From: Lineus longissimus
Lineage: Eukaryota; Nemertea; Pilidiophora; Heteronemertea; Lineidae
DNA length: 64,000 nucleotides
Assembly: GCF_910592395.1 (NCBI RefSeq)
Contig: NC_088315.1
Span: 5,830,501-5,894,500, forward strand
Direction: 5' to 3'
The position numbers were made by a program, and so were the translations under genes. The notes under the pieces were generated by a model. The model saw only the letters and a list, made by a program, of their open reading frames with translations. It searched no databases and was not told where the DNA came from. Shown in pieces: positions 21,601 to 34,561 of the stretch; position 1 is the stretch's first letter, and every line of letters begins with the position of its first letter.

Positions 21601-24600
21601 AGAGTATACAGTTTGAGGGAAAGCCACATAACTATCAGGTATTTTCCCTCTGGACTGGTGACAATCAGACTGGCGCAAAACTCTCATTATCGACCACTCC
21701 TCAGCGGAAATGAATCCAACAAAAAATGGGGTCATTGTATACAGTGGTACTGTATTACCCCGATGAGAAGCACTTTACTGATGTCCCCCACTCTCAGCTA
21801 AGATATTTGTGCGCGTACCGGTTTGTCTACGGGCTGAAGTTGACGATGTACTCCTGACGGAGCCATTGGGTGCTTCGCCCGCTCATTGACCGAGGCATGG
21901 TGACCTGGAGACAGTGACCGGATTAGCACTAGCTGGTCGAAGGACACTTCACAGGGCGTCAATTCGCAACTTCTCATCATTTTTAAGGCACGACCCATTC
22001 ACGTGGACCAAGTTTTACCCACAAACCTACTCCTTACATAGCGTGGGGTACCAACCCACCGCAGATTCAGGAGTGTGCAATGGTTTATGAATATCCTACA
22101 CCCAATTGTGCTGCCCATTCGCAATAGGTTTAACCACCGTCATGAACCCCTGACATTGCCATCTCTCAGACAGTAACAGGCAATGGTGCAATCCGGCTGC
22201 AAATTTTTCCCAGAGGGGCGGGATAATGATTATTTCAGACCGATCAGAGTGTCACAAGTTCAGAGCGAAATCACCCGACAGTTACATGGAGTTGCATCAA
22301 AATGCAGACTCTTCATTTCATTTGTAAATAGGCATCGATTATTTTTGTTACATTCAATGGACCCAGTCCTACAATCTCTGGAAAAGCCAAGTCTGCACAT
22401 AATTACTCGTATGCAGATTTGCCCGCAAGGCAGAACAGACCTGAACATTGCCACTGCTTTAGGAGTGTAGCAACGATATTGCTTCAAAGCAAGAAATAAA
22501 TCTGCACATATTTACTGGTATGCAGATGAGCCAGCAAGGCATCAAAACCTTCGTAAGCCCTTAATGAGCAACTAATTCATAAAATTACAAACAGGATTTA
22601 TCTTGCAACTGTACTGCTCCAAAAAAAAGAGCCAAGTCTGCACATAATTACTGGTATGCAGATATGTCATCGAGGCAGGCAAGACCTGAACACTGCCACT
22701 GCTTCACAAGTGTAGCAGTGATATTGCTTCAAAGCAAAACTTAAGTCTGCACATAATTACTGGTATGCAGATGTGCCTGTTCGACAAAAAGACCCTGAAC
22801 ACTACCGAGCAACACTAATTTACAATTGACATGAAAGAGTATACAGTTTGAGGGAAAGCCACATAACTATCAGGTATTTTCCCTCTGGACTGGTGACAAT
22901 CAGACTGGCGCGAAACTCTCATTATCGACCACTCCTCAGCGGAAATGAATCCAACAAAAAATGGGGTCATTGTATACAGTGGTACTGTATTACCCCGATG
23001 AGAAGCACTTTACTGATGTCCCCCACTCTCAGCTAAGATATTTGTGCGCGTACCGGTTTGTCTACGGGCTGAAGTTGACGATGTACTCCTGACGGAGCCA
23101 TTGGGTGCTTCGCCCGCTCATTGACCGAGGCATGGTGACCTGGAGACAGTGACCGGATTAGCACTAGCTGGTCGAAGGACACTTCACAGGGCGTCAATTC
23201 GCAACTTCTCATCATTTTTAAGGCACGACCCATTCACGTGGACCAAGTTTTACCCACAAACCTACTCCTTACATAGCGTGGGGTACCAACCCACCGCAGA
23301 TTCAGGAGTGTGCAATGGTTTATGAATATCCTACACCCAATTGTGCTGCCCATTCGCAATAGGTTTAACCACCGTCATGAACCCCTGACATTGCCATCTC
23401 TCAGACAGTAACAGGCAATGGTGCAATCCGGCTGCAAATTTTTCCCAGAGGGGCGGGATAATGATTATTTCAGACCGATCAGAGTGTCACAAGTTCAGAG
23501 CGAAATCACCCGACAGTTACATGGAGTTGCATCAAAATGCAGACTCTTCATTTCATTTGTAAATAGGCATCGATTATTTTTGTTACATTCAATGGACCCA
23601 GTCCTACAATCTCTGGAAAAGCCAAGTCTGCACATAATTACTCGTATGCAGATTTGCCCGCAAGGCAGAACAGACCTGAACATTGCCACTGCTTTAGGAG
23701 TGTAGCAACGATATTGCTTCAAAGCAAGAAATAAATCTGCACATATTTACTGGTATGCAGATGAGCCAGCAAGGCATCAAAACCTTCGTAAGCCCTTAAT
23801 GAGCAACTAATTCATAAAATTACAAACAGGATTTATCTTGCAACTGTACTGCTCCAAAAAAAAGAGCCAAGTCTGCACATAATTACTGGTATGCAGATAT
23901 GTCATCGAGGCAGGCAAGACCTGAACACTGCCACTGCTTCACAAGTGTAGCAGTGATATTGCTTCAAAGCAAAACTTAAGTCTGCACATAATTACTGGTA
24001 TGCAGATGTGCCTGTTCGACAAAAAGACCCTGAACACTACCGAGCAACACTAATTTACAATTGACATGAAAGAGTATACAGTTTGAGGGAAAGCCACATA
24101 ACTATCAGGTATTTTCCCTCTGGACTGGTGACAATCAGACTGGCGCGAAACTCTCATTATCGACCACTCCTCAGCGGAAATGAATCCAACAAAAAATGGG
24201 GTCATTGTATACAGTGGTACTGTATTACCCCGATGAGAAGCACTTTACTGATGTCCCCCACTCTCAGCTAAGATATTTGTGCGCGTACCGGTTTGTCTAC
24301 GGGCTGAAGTTGACGATGTACTCCTGACGGAGCCATTGGGTGCTTCGCCCGCTCATTGACCGAGGCATGGTGACCTGGAGACAGTGACCGGATTAGCACT
24401 AGCTGGTCGAAGGACACTTCACAGGGCGTCAATTCGCAACTTCTCATCATTTTTAAGGCACGACCCATTCACGTGGACCAAGTTTTACCCACAAACCTAC
24501 TCCTTACATAGCGTGGGGTACCAACCCACCGCAGATTCAGGAGTGTGCAATGGTTTATGAATATCCTACACCCAATTGTGCTGCCCATTCGCAATAGGTT

Positions 24601-25502
24601 TAACCACCGTCATGAACCCCTGACATTGCCATCTCTCAGACAGTAACAGGCAATGGTGCAATCCGGCTGCAAATTTTTCCCAGAGGGGCGGGATAATGAT
24701 TATTTCAGACCGATCAGAGTGTCACAAGTTCAGAGCGAAATCACCCGACAGTTACATGGAGTTGCATCAAAATGCAGACTCTTCATTTCATTTGTAAATA
24801 GGCATCGATTATTTTTGTTACATTCAATGGACCCAGTCCTACAATCTCTGGAAAAGCCAAGTCTGCACATAATTACTCGTATGCAGATTTGCCCGCAAGG
24901 CAGAACAGACCTGAACATTGCCACTGCTTTAGGAGTGTAGCAACGATATTGCTTCAAAGCAAGAAATGAATCTGCACATATTTACTGGTATGCAGATAAG
25001 CCAGCAAGGCATCAAAACCTTCGTAAGCCCTTAATGAGCAACTAATTCATAAAATTACAAACAGGATTTATCTTGCAACTGTACTGCTCCAAAAAAAAGA
25101 GCCAAGTCTGCACATAATTACTGGTATGCAGATATGTCATCGAGGCAGGCAAGACCTGAACACTGCCACTGCTTCACAAGTGTAGCAGTGATATTGCTTC
25201 AAAGCAAAACTTAAGTCTGCACATAATTACTGGTATGCAGATGTGCCTGTTCGACAAAAAGACCCTGAACACTACCGAGCAACACCAATTTACAATTGAC
25301 ATGAAAGAGTATACAGTTTGAGGGAAAGCCACATAACTATCAGGTATTTTCCCTCTGGACTGGTGACAATCAGACTGGCGCGAAACTCTCATTATCGACC
25401 ACTCCTCAGCGGAAATGAATCCAACAAAAAATGGGGTCATTGTATACAGTGGTACTGTATTACCCCGATGAGAAGCACTTTACTGATGTCCCCCACTCTC
25501 AG
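15623..25502. repeat. Two tandem four-monomer higher-order repeats (4940 bp each)
   Basis: Three linked variant sites distinguish monomers: AAATAAA/AAATGAA with GATGAG/GATAAG, CACTAATTT/CACCAATTT, and GGCGCGAAA/GGCGCAAAA. Reading copies 1-12 gives types A, Ba, A, A, Bg, Ba, A, A, Bg, A, A, B'. Copies 2-5 and 6-9 therefore have the same order Ba-A-A-Bg. This is seen directly in the sequence; that it arose by duplication of a 4940-bp block is inference. Confidence 0.8.
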
Positions 25503-28500
25503 CTAAGATATTTGTGCGCGTACCAGTTTGTCTACGGGCTGAAGTTGACGATGTACTCCTGACGGAGCCATTGGGTGCTTCGCCCGCTCATTGACCGAGG
25601 CATGGTGACCTGGAGACAGTGACCGGATTAGCACTAGCTGGTCGAAGGACACTTCACAGGGCGTCAATTCGCAACTTCTCATCATTTTTAAGGCACGACC
25701 CATTCACGTGGACCAAGTTTTACCCACAAACCTACTCCTTACATAGCGTGGGGTACCAACCCACCGCAGATTCAGGAGTGTGCAATGGTTTATGAATATC
25801 CTACACCCAATTGTGCTGCCCATTCGCAATAGGTTTAACCACCGTCATGAACCCCTGACATTGCCATCTCTCAGACAGTAACAGGCAATGGTGCAATCCG
25901 GCTGCAAATTTTTCCCAGAGGGGCGGGATAATGATTATTTCAGACCGATCAGAGTGTCACAAGTTCAGAGCGAAATCACCCGACAGTTACATGGAGTTGC
26001 ATCAAAATGCAGACTCTTCATTTCATTTGTAAATAGGCATCGATTATTTTTGTTACATTCAATGGACCCAGTCCTACAATCTCTGGAAAAGCCAAGTCTG
26101 CACATAATTACTCGTATGCAGATTTGCCCGCAAGGCAGAACAGACCTGAACATTGCCACTGCTTTAGGAGTGTAGCAACGATATTGCTTCAAAGCAAGAA
26201 ATAAATCTGCACATATTTACTGGTATGCAGATGAGCCAGCAAGGCATCAAAACCTTCGTAAGCCCTTAATGAGCAACTAATTCATAAAATTACAAACAGG
26301 ATTTATCTTGCAACTGTACTGCTCCAAAAAAAAGAGCCAAGTCTGCACATAATTACTGGTATGCAGATATGTCATCGAGGCAGGCAAGACCTGAACACTG
26401 CCACTGCTTCACAAGTGTAGCAGTGATATTGCTTCAAAGCAAAACTTAAGTCTGCACATAATTACTGGTATGCAGATGTGCCTGTTCGACAAAAAGACCC
26501 TGAACACTACCGAGCAACACTAATTTACAATTGACATGAAAGAGTATACAGTTTGAGGGAAAGCCACATAACTATCAGGTATTTTCCCTCTGGACTGGTG
26601 ACAATCAGACTGGCGCGAAACTCTCATTATCGACCACTCCTCAGCGGAAATGAATCCAACAAAAAATGGGGTCATTGTATACAGTGGTACTGTATTACCC
26701 CGATGAGAAGCACTTTACTGATGTCCCCCACTCTCAGCTAAGATATTTGTGCGCGTACCGGTTTGTCTACGGGCTGAAGTTGACGATGTACTCCTGACGG
26801 AGCCATTGGGTGCTTCGCCCGCTCATTGACCGAGGCATGGTGACCTGGAGACAGTGACCGGATTAGCACTAGCTGGTCGAAGGACACTTCACAGGGCGTC
26901 AATTCGCAACTTCTCATCATTTTTAAGGCACGACCCATTCACGTGGACCAAGTTTTACCCACAAACCTACTCCTTACATAGCGTGGGGTACCAACCCACC
27001 GCAGATTCAGGAGTGTGCAATGGTTTATGAATATCCTACACCCAATTGTGCTGCCCATTCGCAATAGGTTTAACCACCGTCATGAACCCCTGACATTGCC
27101 ATCTCTCAGACAGTAACAGGCAATGGTGCAATCCGGCTGCAAATTTTTCCCAGAGGGGCGGGATAATGATTATTTCAGACCGATCAGAGTGTCACAAGTT
27201 CAGAGCGAAATCACCCGACAGTTACATGGAGTTGCATCAAAATGCAGACTCTTCATTTCATTTGTAAATAGGCATCGATTATTTTTGTTACATTCAATGG
27301 ACCCAGTCCTACAATCTCTGGAAAAGCCAAGTCTGCACATAATTACTCGTATGCAGATTTGCCCGCAAGGCAGAACAGACCTGAACATTGCCACTGCTTT
27401 AGGAGTGTAGCAACGATATTGCTTCAAAGCAAGAAATAAATCTGCACATATTTACTGGTATGCAGATGAGCCAGCAAGGCATCAAAACCTTCGTAAGCCC
27501 TTAATGAGCAACTAATTCATAAAATTACAAACAGGATTTATCTTGCAACTGTACTGCTCCAAAAAAAAGAGCCAAGTCTGCACATAATTACTGGTATGCA
27601 GATATGTCATCGAGGCAGGCAAGACCTGAACACTGCCACTGCTTCACAAGTGTAGCAGTGATATTGCTTCAAAGCAAAACTTAAGTCTGCACATAATTAC
27701 TGGTATGCAGATGTGCCTGTTCGACAAAAAGACCCTGAACACTACCGAGCAACACTAATTTACAATTGACATGAAAGAGTATACAGTTTGAGGGAAAGCC
27801 ACATAACTATCAGGTATTTTCCCTCTGGACTGGTGACAATCAGACTGGCGCGAAACTCTCATTATCGACCACTCCTCAGCGGAAATGAATCCAACAAAAA
27901 ATGGGGTCATTGTATACAGTGGTACTGTATTACCCCGATGAGAAGCACTTTACTGATGTCCCCCACTCTCAGCTAAGATATTTGTGCGCGTACCGGTTTG
28001 TCTACGGGCTGAAGTTGACGATGTACTCCTGACGGAGCCATTGGGTGCTTCGCCCGCTCATTGACCGAGGCATGGTGACCTGGAGACAGTGACCGGATTA
28101 GCACTAGCTGGTCGAAGGACACTTCACAGGGCGTCAATTCGCAACTTCTCATCATTTTTAAGGCACGACCCATTCACGTGGACCAAGTTTTACCCACAAA
28201 CCTACTCCTTACATAGCGTGGGGTACCAACCCACCGCAGATTCAGGAGTGTGCAATGGTTTATGAATATCCTACACCCAATTGTGCTGCCCATTCGCAAT
28301 AGGTTTAACCACCGTCATGAACCCCTGACATTGCCATCTCTCAGACAGTAACAGGCAATGGTGCAATCCGGCTGCAAATTTTTCCCAGAGGGGCGGGATA
28401 ATGATTATTTCAGACCGATCAGAGTGTCACAAGTTCAGAGCGAAATCACCCGACAGTTACATGGAGTTGCATCAAAATGCAGTCTCTTCATTTCATTTGT

Positions 28501-30271
28501 AAATAGGCATCGATTATTTTTGTTACATTCAATGGACCCAGTCCTACAATCTCTGGAAAAGCCAAGTCTGCACATAATTACTCGTATGCAGATTTGCCCG
28601 CAAGGCAGAACAGACCTGAACATTGCCACTGCTTTAGGAGTGTAGCAACGATATTGCTTCAAAGCAAAAAATGAATCTGCACATATTTACTGGTATGCAG
28701 ATAAGCCAGCAAGGCATCAAAACCTTCGTAAGCCCTTAATGAGCAACTAATTCATAAAATTACAAACAGGATTTATCTTGCAACTGTACTGCTCCAAAAA
28801 AAAGAGCCAAGTCTGCACATAATTACTGGTATGCAGATATGTCATCGAGGCAGGCAAGACCTGAACACTGCCACTGCTTCACAAGTGTAGCAGTGATATT
28901 GCTTCAAAGCAAAACTTAAGTCTGCACATAATTACTGGTATGCAGATGTGCCTGTTCGACAAAAAGACCCTGAACACTACCGAGCAACACTAATTTACAA
29001 TTGACATGAAAGAGTATACAGTTTGCGGGAAAGCCACATAACTATCAGGTATTTTCCCTCTGGACTGGTGACAATCAGACTGGCGCGAAACTCTCATTAT
29101 CGACCACTCCTCAGCGGAAATGAATCCAACAAAAAATGGGGTCATTGTATACAGTGGTACTGTATTACCCCGATGAGAAGCACTTTACTGATGTCCCCCA
29201 CTCTCAGCTAAGATATTTGTGCGCGTACCGGTTTGTCTACGGGCTGAAGTTGACGATGTACTCCTGACGGAGCCATTGGGTGCTTCGCCCGCTCATTGAC
29301 CGAGGCATGGTGACCTGGAGACAGTGACCGGATTAGCACTAGCTGGTCGAAGGACACTTCACAGGGCGTCAATTCGCAACTTCTCATCATTTTTAAGGCA
29401 CGACCCATTCACGTGGACCAAGTTTTACCCACAAACCTACTCCTTACATAGCGTGGGGTACCAACCCACCGCAGATTCAGGAGTGTGCAATGGTTTATGA
29501 ATATCCTACACCCAATTGTGCTGCCCATTCGCAATAGGTTTAACCACCGTCATGAACCCCTGACATTGCCATCTCTCAGACAGTAACAGGCAATGGTGCA
29601 ATCCGGCTGCAAATTTTTCCCAGAGGGGCGGGATAATGATTATTTCAGACCGATCAGAGTGTCACAAGTTCAGAGCGAAATCACCCGACAGTTACATGGA
29701 GTTGCATCAAAATGCAGACTCTTCATTTCATTTGTAAATAGGCATCGATTATTTTTGTTACATTCAATGGACCCAGTCCTACAATCTCTGGAAAAGCCAA
29801 GTCTGCACATAATTACTCGTATGCAGATTTGCCCGCAAGGCAGAACAGACCTGAACATTGCCACTGCTTTAGGAGTGTAGCAACGATATTGCTTCAAAGC
29901 AAGAAATGAATCTGCACATATTTACTGGTATGCAGATATGCCAGCAAGGCATCAAAACCTTCGTAAGCCCTTAATGAGCACCTAATTTATAAAATTACAA
30001 ACAGGATTTATCTTGCAACTGTACTGCTCCAAAGTCTGCACATAATTACTGGTATGCAGATTTGCCCACGAGGCAGAACAGACCTGAACATTGCCAATGC
30101 TTTAGGAGTTTAGCAACGATATTGCTTCAAAGCAAGAAATGAATCTGCACATATTTACTGGTATGCAGATATGCCAGCAAGGCATCTGCACTGCTGATTA
30201 ACATTGTATCTGCACTATCTCTAAAACTAACGTGTAACAAGAAATCTAACTACATTCTTTTTCCCTTCCAG

Positions 30272-30394
30272 GAGGATGAATGGTTTCCAGCGGCTCTCTT
30301 AGGAGTGAATCGTAGTCCTGTAGATTTCACCAACTATCTAGTTGATAGATGCCTCTCCGGTCAGAATGGAAGGGGTCCCATCATGCTCAGTTGA
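30272..30394 (+). pseudogene. Candidate exon of an unidentified gene, with a non-GT donor
   Basis: A strong acceptor (TTTTTCCCTTCCAG to 30271) precedes a 40-codon open stretch beginning EDEWFPAALLGVNRSPV and ending at TGA 30392-30394. If the exon ended after CTCAG at 30390, its phase would fit the candidate exon at 32615 (AG + T = Ser), but the next bases are TTGACC, not a GT donor. This suggests either a terminal exon or a coding fragment with a mutated donor. I do not recognise the family, and any upstream exon would lie beyond the satellite array. Confidence 0.35.
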
Positions 30395-31890
30395 CCTTAA
30401 TGATATGAACGAGTGAGTTGTCCAAAGTGAATATTTTGGCCCTTCAAGTCTTGGGTCTATGTGATCCTTGTCCATACTAAGATACAGCGCTCTAACAGCT
30501 TAACAATATCGGTGGTGGAGATAGAAGTGCTGAAAGGACAATAGTTCTGATTTAACTTTTGATTTTGATGTCTTTTACGAAAATGTGCAGTTTCAGAATC
30601 AGATGTGCCTTAGGCAGATCAAAAGGGGCTTGCAGACAGCGTCTTCTTTCTGGTAAAAAAGTATGGTCTTCAACTGCACCGTGGGGGTTACAGGTATCTT
30701 GCCGGCATAACTTCAATCAATCTGTGTAATTTTTTCATGATGTTTACAAGATAGATGTCATATCATAAGATATCAAAGTCATATGAAAAATGAGAACAAC
30801 TTTAAAAAAAGTTATCCTAGTCTGGTTGTGAATTTGTCCTCAATTTTTGACAACTGGAAACTATAATCAAACTCCACAGACACTTTCCTGGCAACAATAA
30901 TGTGAAGAATGATAGCAGCAGTCAAAGCAGTCTAGTCCTCAACTTGTCAGGGCATTAGCCTGAATTGCTTTACTCAGATCAACCATAAAACGCCAAATTC
31001 TCTCTAACAATCAACAAACCCTTGAAAATAGGCACCCATGAGGATATCGTATGGTGATTTAGTTTACTCTGGAATCTTCACCAGGAACTTACCAGCACTA
31101 CAGACTAGCAACCTTTTAGAATGGCTCTTAAAAGTTCTATTCAAGGAACATAACAGGACGAGAGTATCATTATCATCATTCTATTGCATAATCTTCTTCA
31201 CATTGCACACCAACCTTTTATTCTAAGATTGCTTGTTCTTGCAAAGACATTGTAGATTCCTTCATCATTTTCTCCACTGAGATAACGCTGCGGTCAACCC
31301 AATCCCTGTGAGATGTTGGTAGTGTTTTGGAGCTGCATGTAACCCTCAGTCTGTGTTGACTGCTCTTGGCTCATTTACCAGGATGATGGTGCGACACCAG
31401 CCTTGATAACCTGTGCTCTTTTTCAGTCTAGATCATCAGGTAGTCAAAGGCGCTGGAAAAGACCACTATTTTCATTAATTTTTTAAATGATAAATTCATT
31501 GAAACGGACCGGTTCTCAAAAATTCACTTTTCCAAAGCTCGTTATTTATCTGTCAAAGATGAAGACACTTGGTCAATATGAAGCTCTTTTAGAAACAACG
31601 AGATATCAGCTGCCATTGGCAAATCACTTCTCTTAAGATCAACACTACTCAAAATGCGTGTGGTGATCAAAAACTGCAAAAGTTTATCAAAGTAAACATG
31701 TTACATACACTCAACAAGACATTGAGAACTGTCGGTGTTGTTGGTCAGTTTCTTATGCCTTCATTTAGGCCAACCTACACTAACAGTTATACCTACAGCC
31801 ATACCAGTATTTTAAACCAACCTTTTGTCCTTTCATTGTATGGTCCAGAGGCTCTCTTCGACATAACTCTCGATAACTTTGAAAGCTTAC
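30395..31890. other. No supported gene
   Basis: AT-rich sequence with short open frames only. A GGTTGTGAATTTGTCC motif near 30826 again resembles the minisatellite family at 34.6-35.1 kb. Confidence 0.5.
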
Positions 31891-32063
31891 ACGAAAAGCT
31901 TTTAGTTCCAACTCTTCTGTGTTGACCATGCTGCCAGGCAACATTGATGCGTCCCAAGCTTTGTTCACAGCAGATATTTCAGTTAGGATTTTACTATTGT
32001 ATCCTGCGATGGTTTTTCCAGGCACTGTGACATTAATCCTGTCCTTTGATCTTGAAAACCAAT
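31891..32063 (-). CDS. Candidate minus-strand exon of an unidentified gene
   Basis: Read on the minus strand, TCTGTTTCAG ends at 32064 and is followed by 173 bp with 57 open codons (WFSRSKDRINVTVPGKTIAG, then YNSKILTEISAVNKAWD) and a GTAAGC donor at 31885-31890. Both splice sites and the amino acid composition look real. The antisense strand is also open, so strand is not certain. The first residues resemble those of two other minus-strand candidates at 33.7 and 34.2 kb (DWLSED, DSLARD). No domain recognised. Confidence 0.35.
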
Positions 32064-32614
32064 CTGAAACAGAACACTCAACACCATCAGAACTATCAAT
32101 ATGTTTTAGACCATAATATATTTGACATTTTCTGTCACTTTGACATCCTGATTGCATTCATTATTTTCATGAATGGCTCTTCTCATCACAGCAAAGTTGC
32201 CTGGCGGAGGCCACTACCTTATAGAATGCAGCAAGGCATCCTGTCACCAACTGGTTGGCCTATCATGCTGTTGTCAAGTTCAGATTGTCTTGTTGTAAAT
32301 GCAGTAGTGCAGTATCAACCTTTCTTGTCCTTTGCCCAGTCCCAAATTCTTGTTCTTGTGTAGGAAAGCTATCAGTCTCAGAAGTGCAATGACTGGCATT
32401 GCTCTTTTAGCAGCACTTACTGTGCCTTGATCACAGACGAGGAATCATTTTAAGCTGTACAGTGGAGTGAATTCATCACCAAACCAACTGACATGTAACT
32501 TCAATGCCTAGAAGGCTCATCAATCACCACCACACCTTTTTGACAGTTTGTCAGTTGATTCTTTGCCATGCCATGCCAAACCTAACCGCTTTGTCCTTTT
32601 CTCCTGCAATATAG

Positions 32615-32717
32615 TGCCGGATCTCTCTTGGACAGCCTCTATGACATCCTTGCCTCCGATCTTGAAACTGAGGCTGAAAAAGAACTTGAACTATTAGAAA
32701 TGCAATGCACAAAATGT
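32615..32717 (+). CDS. Candidate plus-strand exon of an unidentified gene
   Basis: An acceptor (CTCCTGCAATATAG to 32614) is followed by 34 open codons (AGSLLDSLYDILASDLETEA, then EKELELLEMQ) and a GTAGGC donor at 32718. The acidic, helical composition looks coding, and the start phase fits the exon-like segment at 30272. The opposite strand is also open here, so this is weak evidence. Family not recognised. Confidence 0.3.
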
Positions 32718-33665
32718 GTAGGCCATTATAACAGAAGATTCTTTGATGTCATGCTGAAGTGGTACATCGTTTCATTGATCAATTCTCAATATCTAATCAT
32801 AACAAGGTAGCATAGCTGATAGAAGCCTAGCAATCTTGGGCCAATGTAGCAAGATATTATGTAAACTGACTTCCATTTCTGGAACCACCTCCTTTTTCTT
32901 TTTGTCATTCATTGGCCAATTCAAATACTCTGGATAACAGTTACTGTCAGAAAGCTAGGTCTTTCATGGTCTGGAAAATCTTTAAGAAATGGAGGGATGC
33001 ATTGTGGCCTTATGTCTCACTACGGTTAGGAGCATGATTTTTCCATAAACTTGTGTGACGACACTTACATACACTATACAGCTCATTACACCAAGTTGTC
33101 AATGAGAACCTATGCAATACCCTTCCAGAGATGCTTGGTCTCAGTCTCTCCTACAACTCCACTTTGCCTGCCACCAACAAGGCCAGTCATGGTTTTCAGC
33201 TCCTCCTGTCTCGTTAGTCTTCAATGTTGATCCTGCAGAAGTAGATTGTTAGTTTATAACAAAGAATTGGAAAATATCATCTTCAACTAACACAGCTCCC
33301 ACAGGGAACAGCCCAGTAATGGGCTGTGGTCTCTGTCCTATCCAAATCAATCAAACAAGCAAACCATCTTAATTCATCCACAGATGTGGTATTCCCCTGC
33401 TTGTAAAGTACTGTCTTCGAGTCATTTCCCATTCTGTATTTGATGGTAACTGAAAGACTCCTGCATCCTCCAGTCTCTTTGGACACGAGACAAATTTCAT
33501 GTCTTAGGCAGGCATCACCTTGGAATCTGTCCTTTCAAAAATACCATTCAACAGTTTATCGTCCTTTGCATGAAAATCGTCAAAGAATCAGCAGTCAGAG
33601 CTATAATGAGATGAATAGGTAAGACGGGACAAAAGGTCTCAAGTTTGAATGATTTAAAATTTTAC

Positions 33666-33827
33666 CTCGATACACTCTAGAACTGAAGTGGTTCTTGCTC
33701 AGACATGGTGATGGAGACGAGATGAAGTGCATAGAACTGAAGTGGTTCTTGCTCAGACGAGGTGAAGTGCATCCATACATCTCAGCACTTTTCATTATGC
33801 AAGGAAAAACATCTTCGGACAGCCAGT
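33666..33827 (-). CDS. Candidate minus-strand exon, one of a duplicated pair
   Basis: The minus strand reads CTATTGCAG, then 162 bp open (DWLSEDVFPCIMKSAEMYG...), then TATCGAG and a GTAAAA donor. A 24-bp segment encoding LSKNHFSS occurs twice within it, 54 bp apart. The whole block, with both splice sites, is a diverged copy of 34187-34316. Function unknown. Confidence 0.3.
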
Positions 33828-34186
33828 CTGCAATAGAACAATTCAAAATTTTTAATGTGGATATATAAATATATCTGACCTGCTACAGTCACATCCAGAC
33901 ATCAGATGGCCAAAAACAGTTACCAGACTAATAAACCCAATTGACATGGCATAAAAAAAGGTGTGCATATCGCCTTGGATGGAGAAGAATGCTCCCTGGA
34001 GAATAATCCAAGCCCAGAGCAAACACTGAAGACATTTAAAAAGAAGAACATTCAGGAGCACCTCCATGTCCATCCCTCAACTTTATGTGTGTTATTCTTC
34101 ACATAATGTACCTAGTATTGTTTGCCTTTGATAGTCCACCCCTGGGAAAAAGGCAAGATTTCCATTTGAATCCATTGAAGTTTTAC

Positions 34187-34316
34187 CTCGATGTTCTATG
34201 CTGTAGATCGTGTTGGGTCTTGCTTGGACATGGTGATGGTGGTGAGATGAATTGAATCCATAACTCAGTACTTGTAATTACACTTTTCTTGAAAAAAACA
34301 TCTCTGGCCAGGCTGT
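34187..34316 (-). pseudogene. Diverged copy of the candidate exon at 33.7 kb
   Basis: The minus strand reads ATAATTGCAG, then 130 bp beginning DSLARDVFFKKSVITSTE, then CATCGAG and GTAAAA. It aligns with 33666-33827 but differs in length so that it ends in a different phase; one of the two is probably not functional. The upstream sequence to 34554 is continuously open (SATDLLRIQAKLLLRQQDS...) and could be coding. No family recognised. Confidence 0.3.
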
Positions 34317-34561
34317 CTGCAATTATAACAATAAATTCTAGTTTTAATGATGAATATTGAGTGTTTCTCAGAAGGCATGCAGTGGCAACCTCAAGAAGTT
34401 TCTGCAGCATGCAATAGTTGAACTTGAAGGAATCCTGTTGTCTCAATAGGAGTTTCGCTTGAATGCGTAGGAGATCAGTGGCAGAGCGGTGAATAAGTCT
34501 TCCAAGCTCAGGGCAGAAGAAGCTCATTGATGTCAGATCCGTCAAGTCTTCCACACACTAC

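Larger units (their letters stand above)
14168..30190. repeat. Satellite array: 13 copies of a 1235-bp monomer
   Basis: A monomer recurs with an exact 1235-bp period. Taking CTAAGATATTTGTGCGCG as the phase mark, copies begin at about 14388, 15623, 16858, 18093, 19328, 20563, 21798, 23033, 24268, 25503, 26738, 27973 and 29208. Internal copies differ at only a few positions. The first copy is diverged over 14168-14387 and the last over about 29930-30190, where a deletion and an extra sub-repeat occur; this is the usual pattern of decayed array edges with a homogenised core. No rRNA, histone, snRNA or tRNA gene is recognisable in the monomer. Short open frames recur in every copy but have no start context, domain or splice support. 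Confidence 0.97.

Noticed and set aside
14388-29897. Recurring 62-95 codon open frames on both strands in every satellite monomer
   Set aside because: They recur only because the monomer is copied. They overlap each other on opposite strands and have no domain, start context or splice signals; near-identity leaves no substitution evidence for coding.
14168-30190. CRISPR array or tandem rRNA/histone/snRNA gene cluster
   Set aside because: The repeat period is 1235 bp with no short-repeat/spacer pattern, and no rRNA, snRNA or histone sequence is recognisable; the window is eukaryotic.
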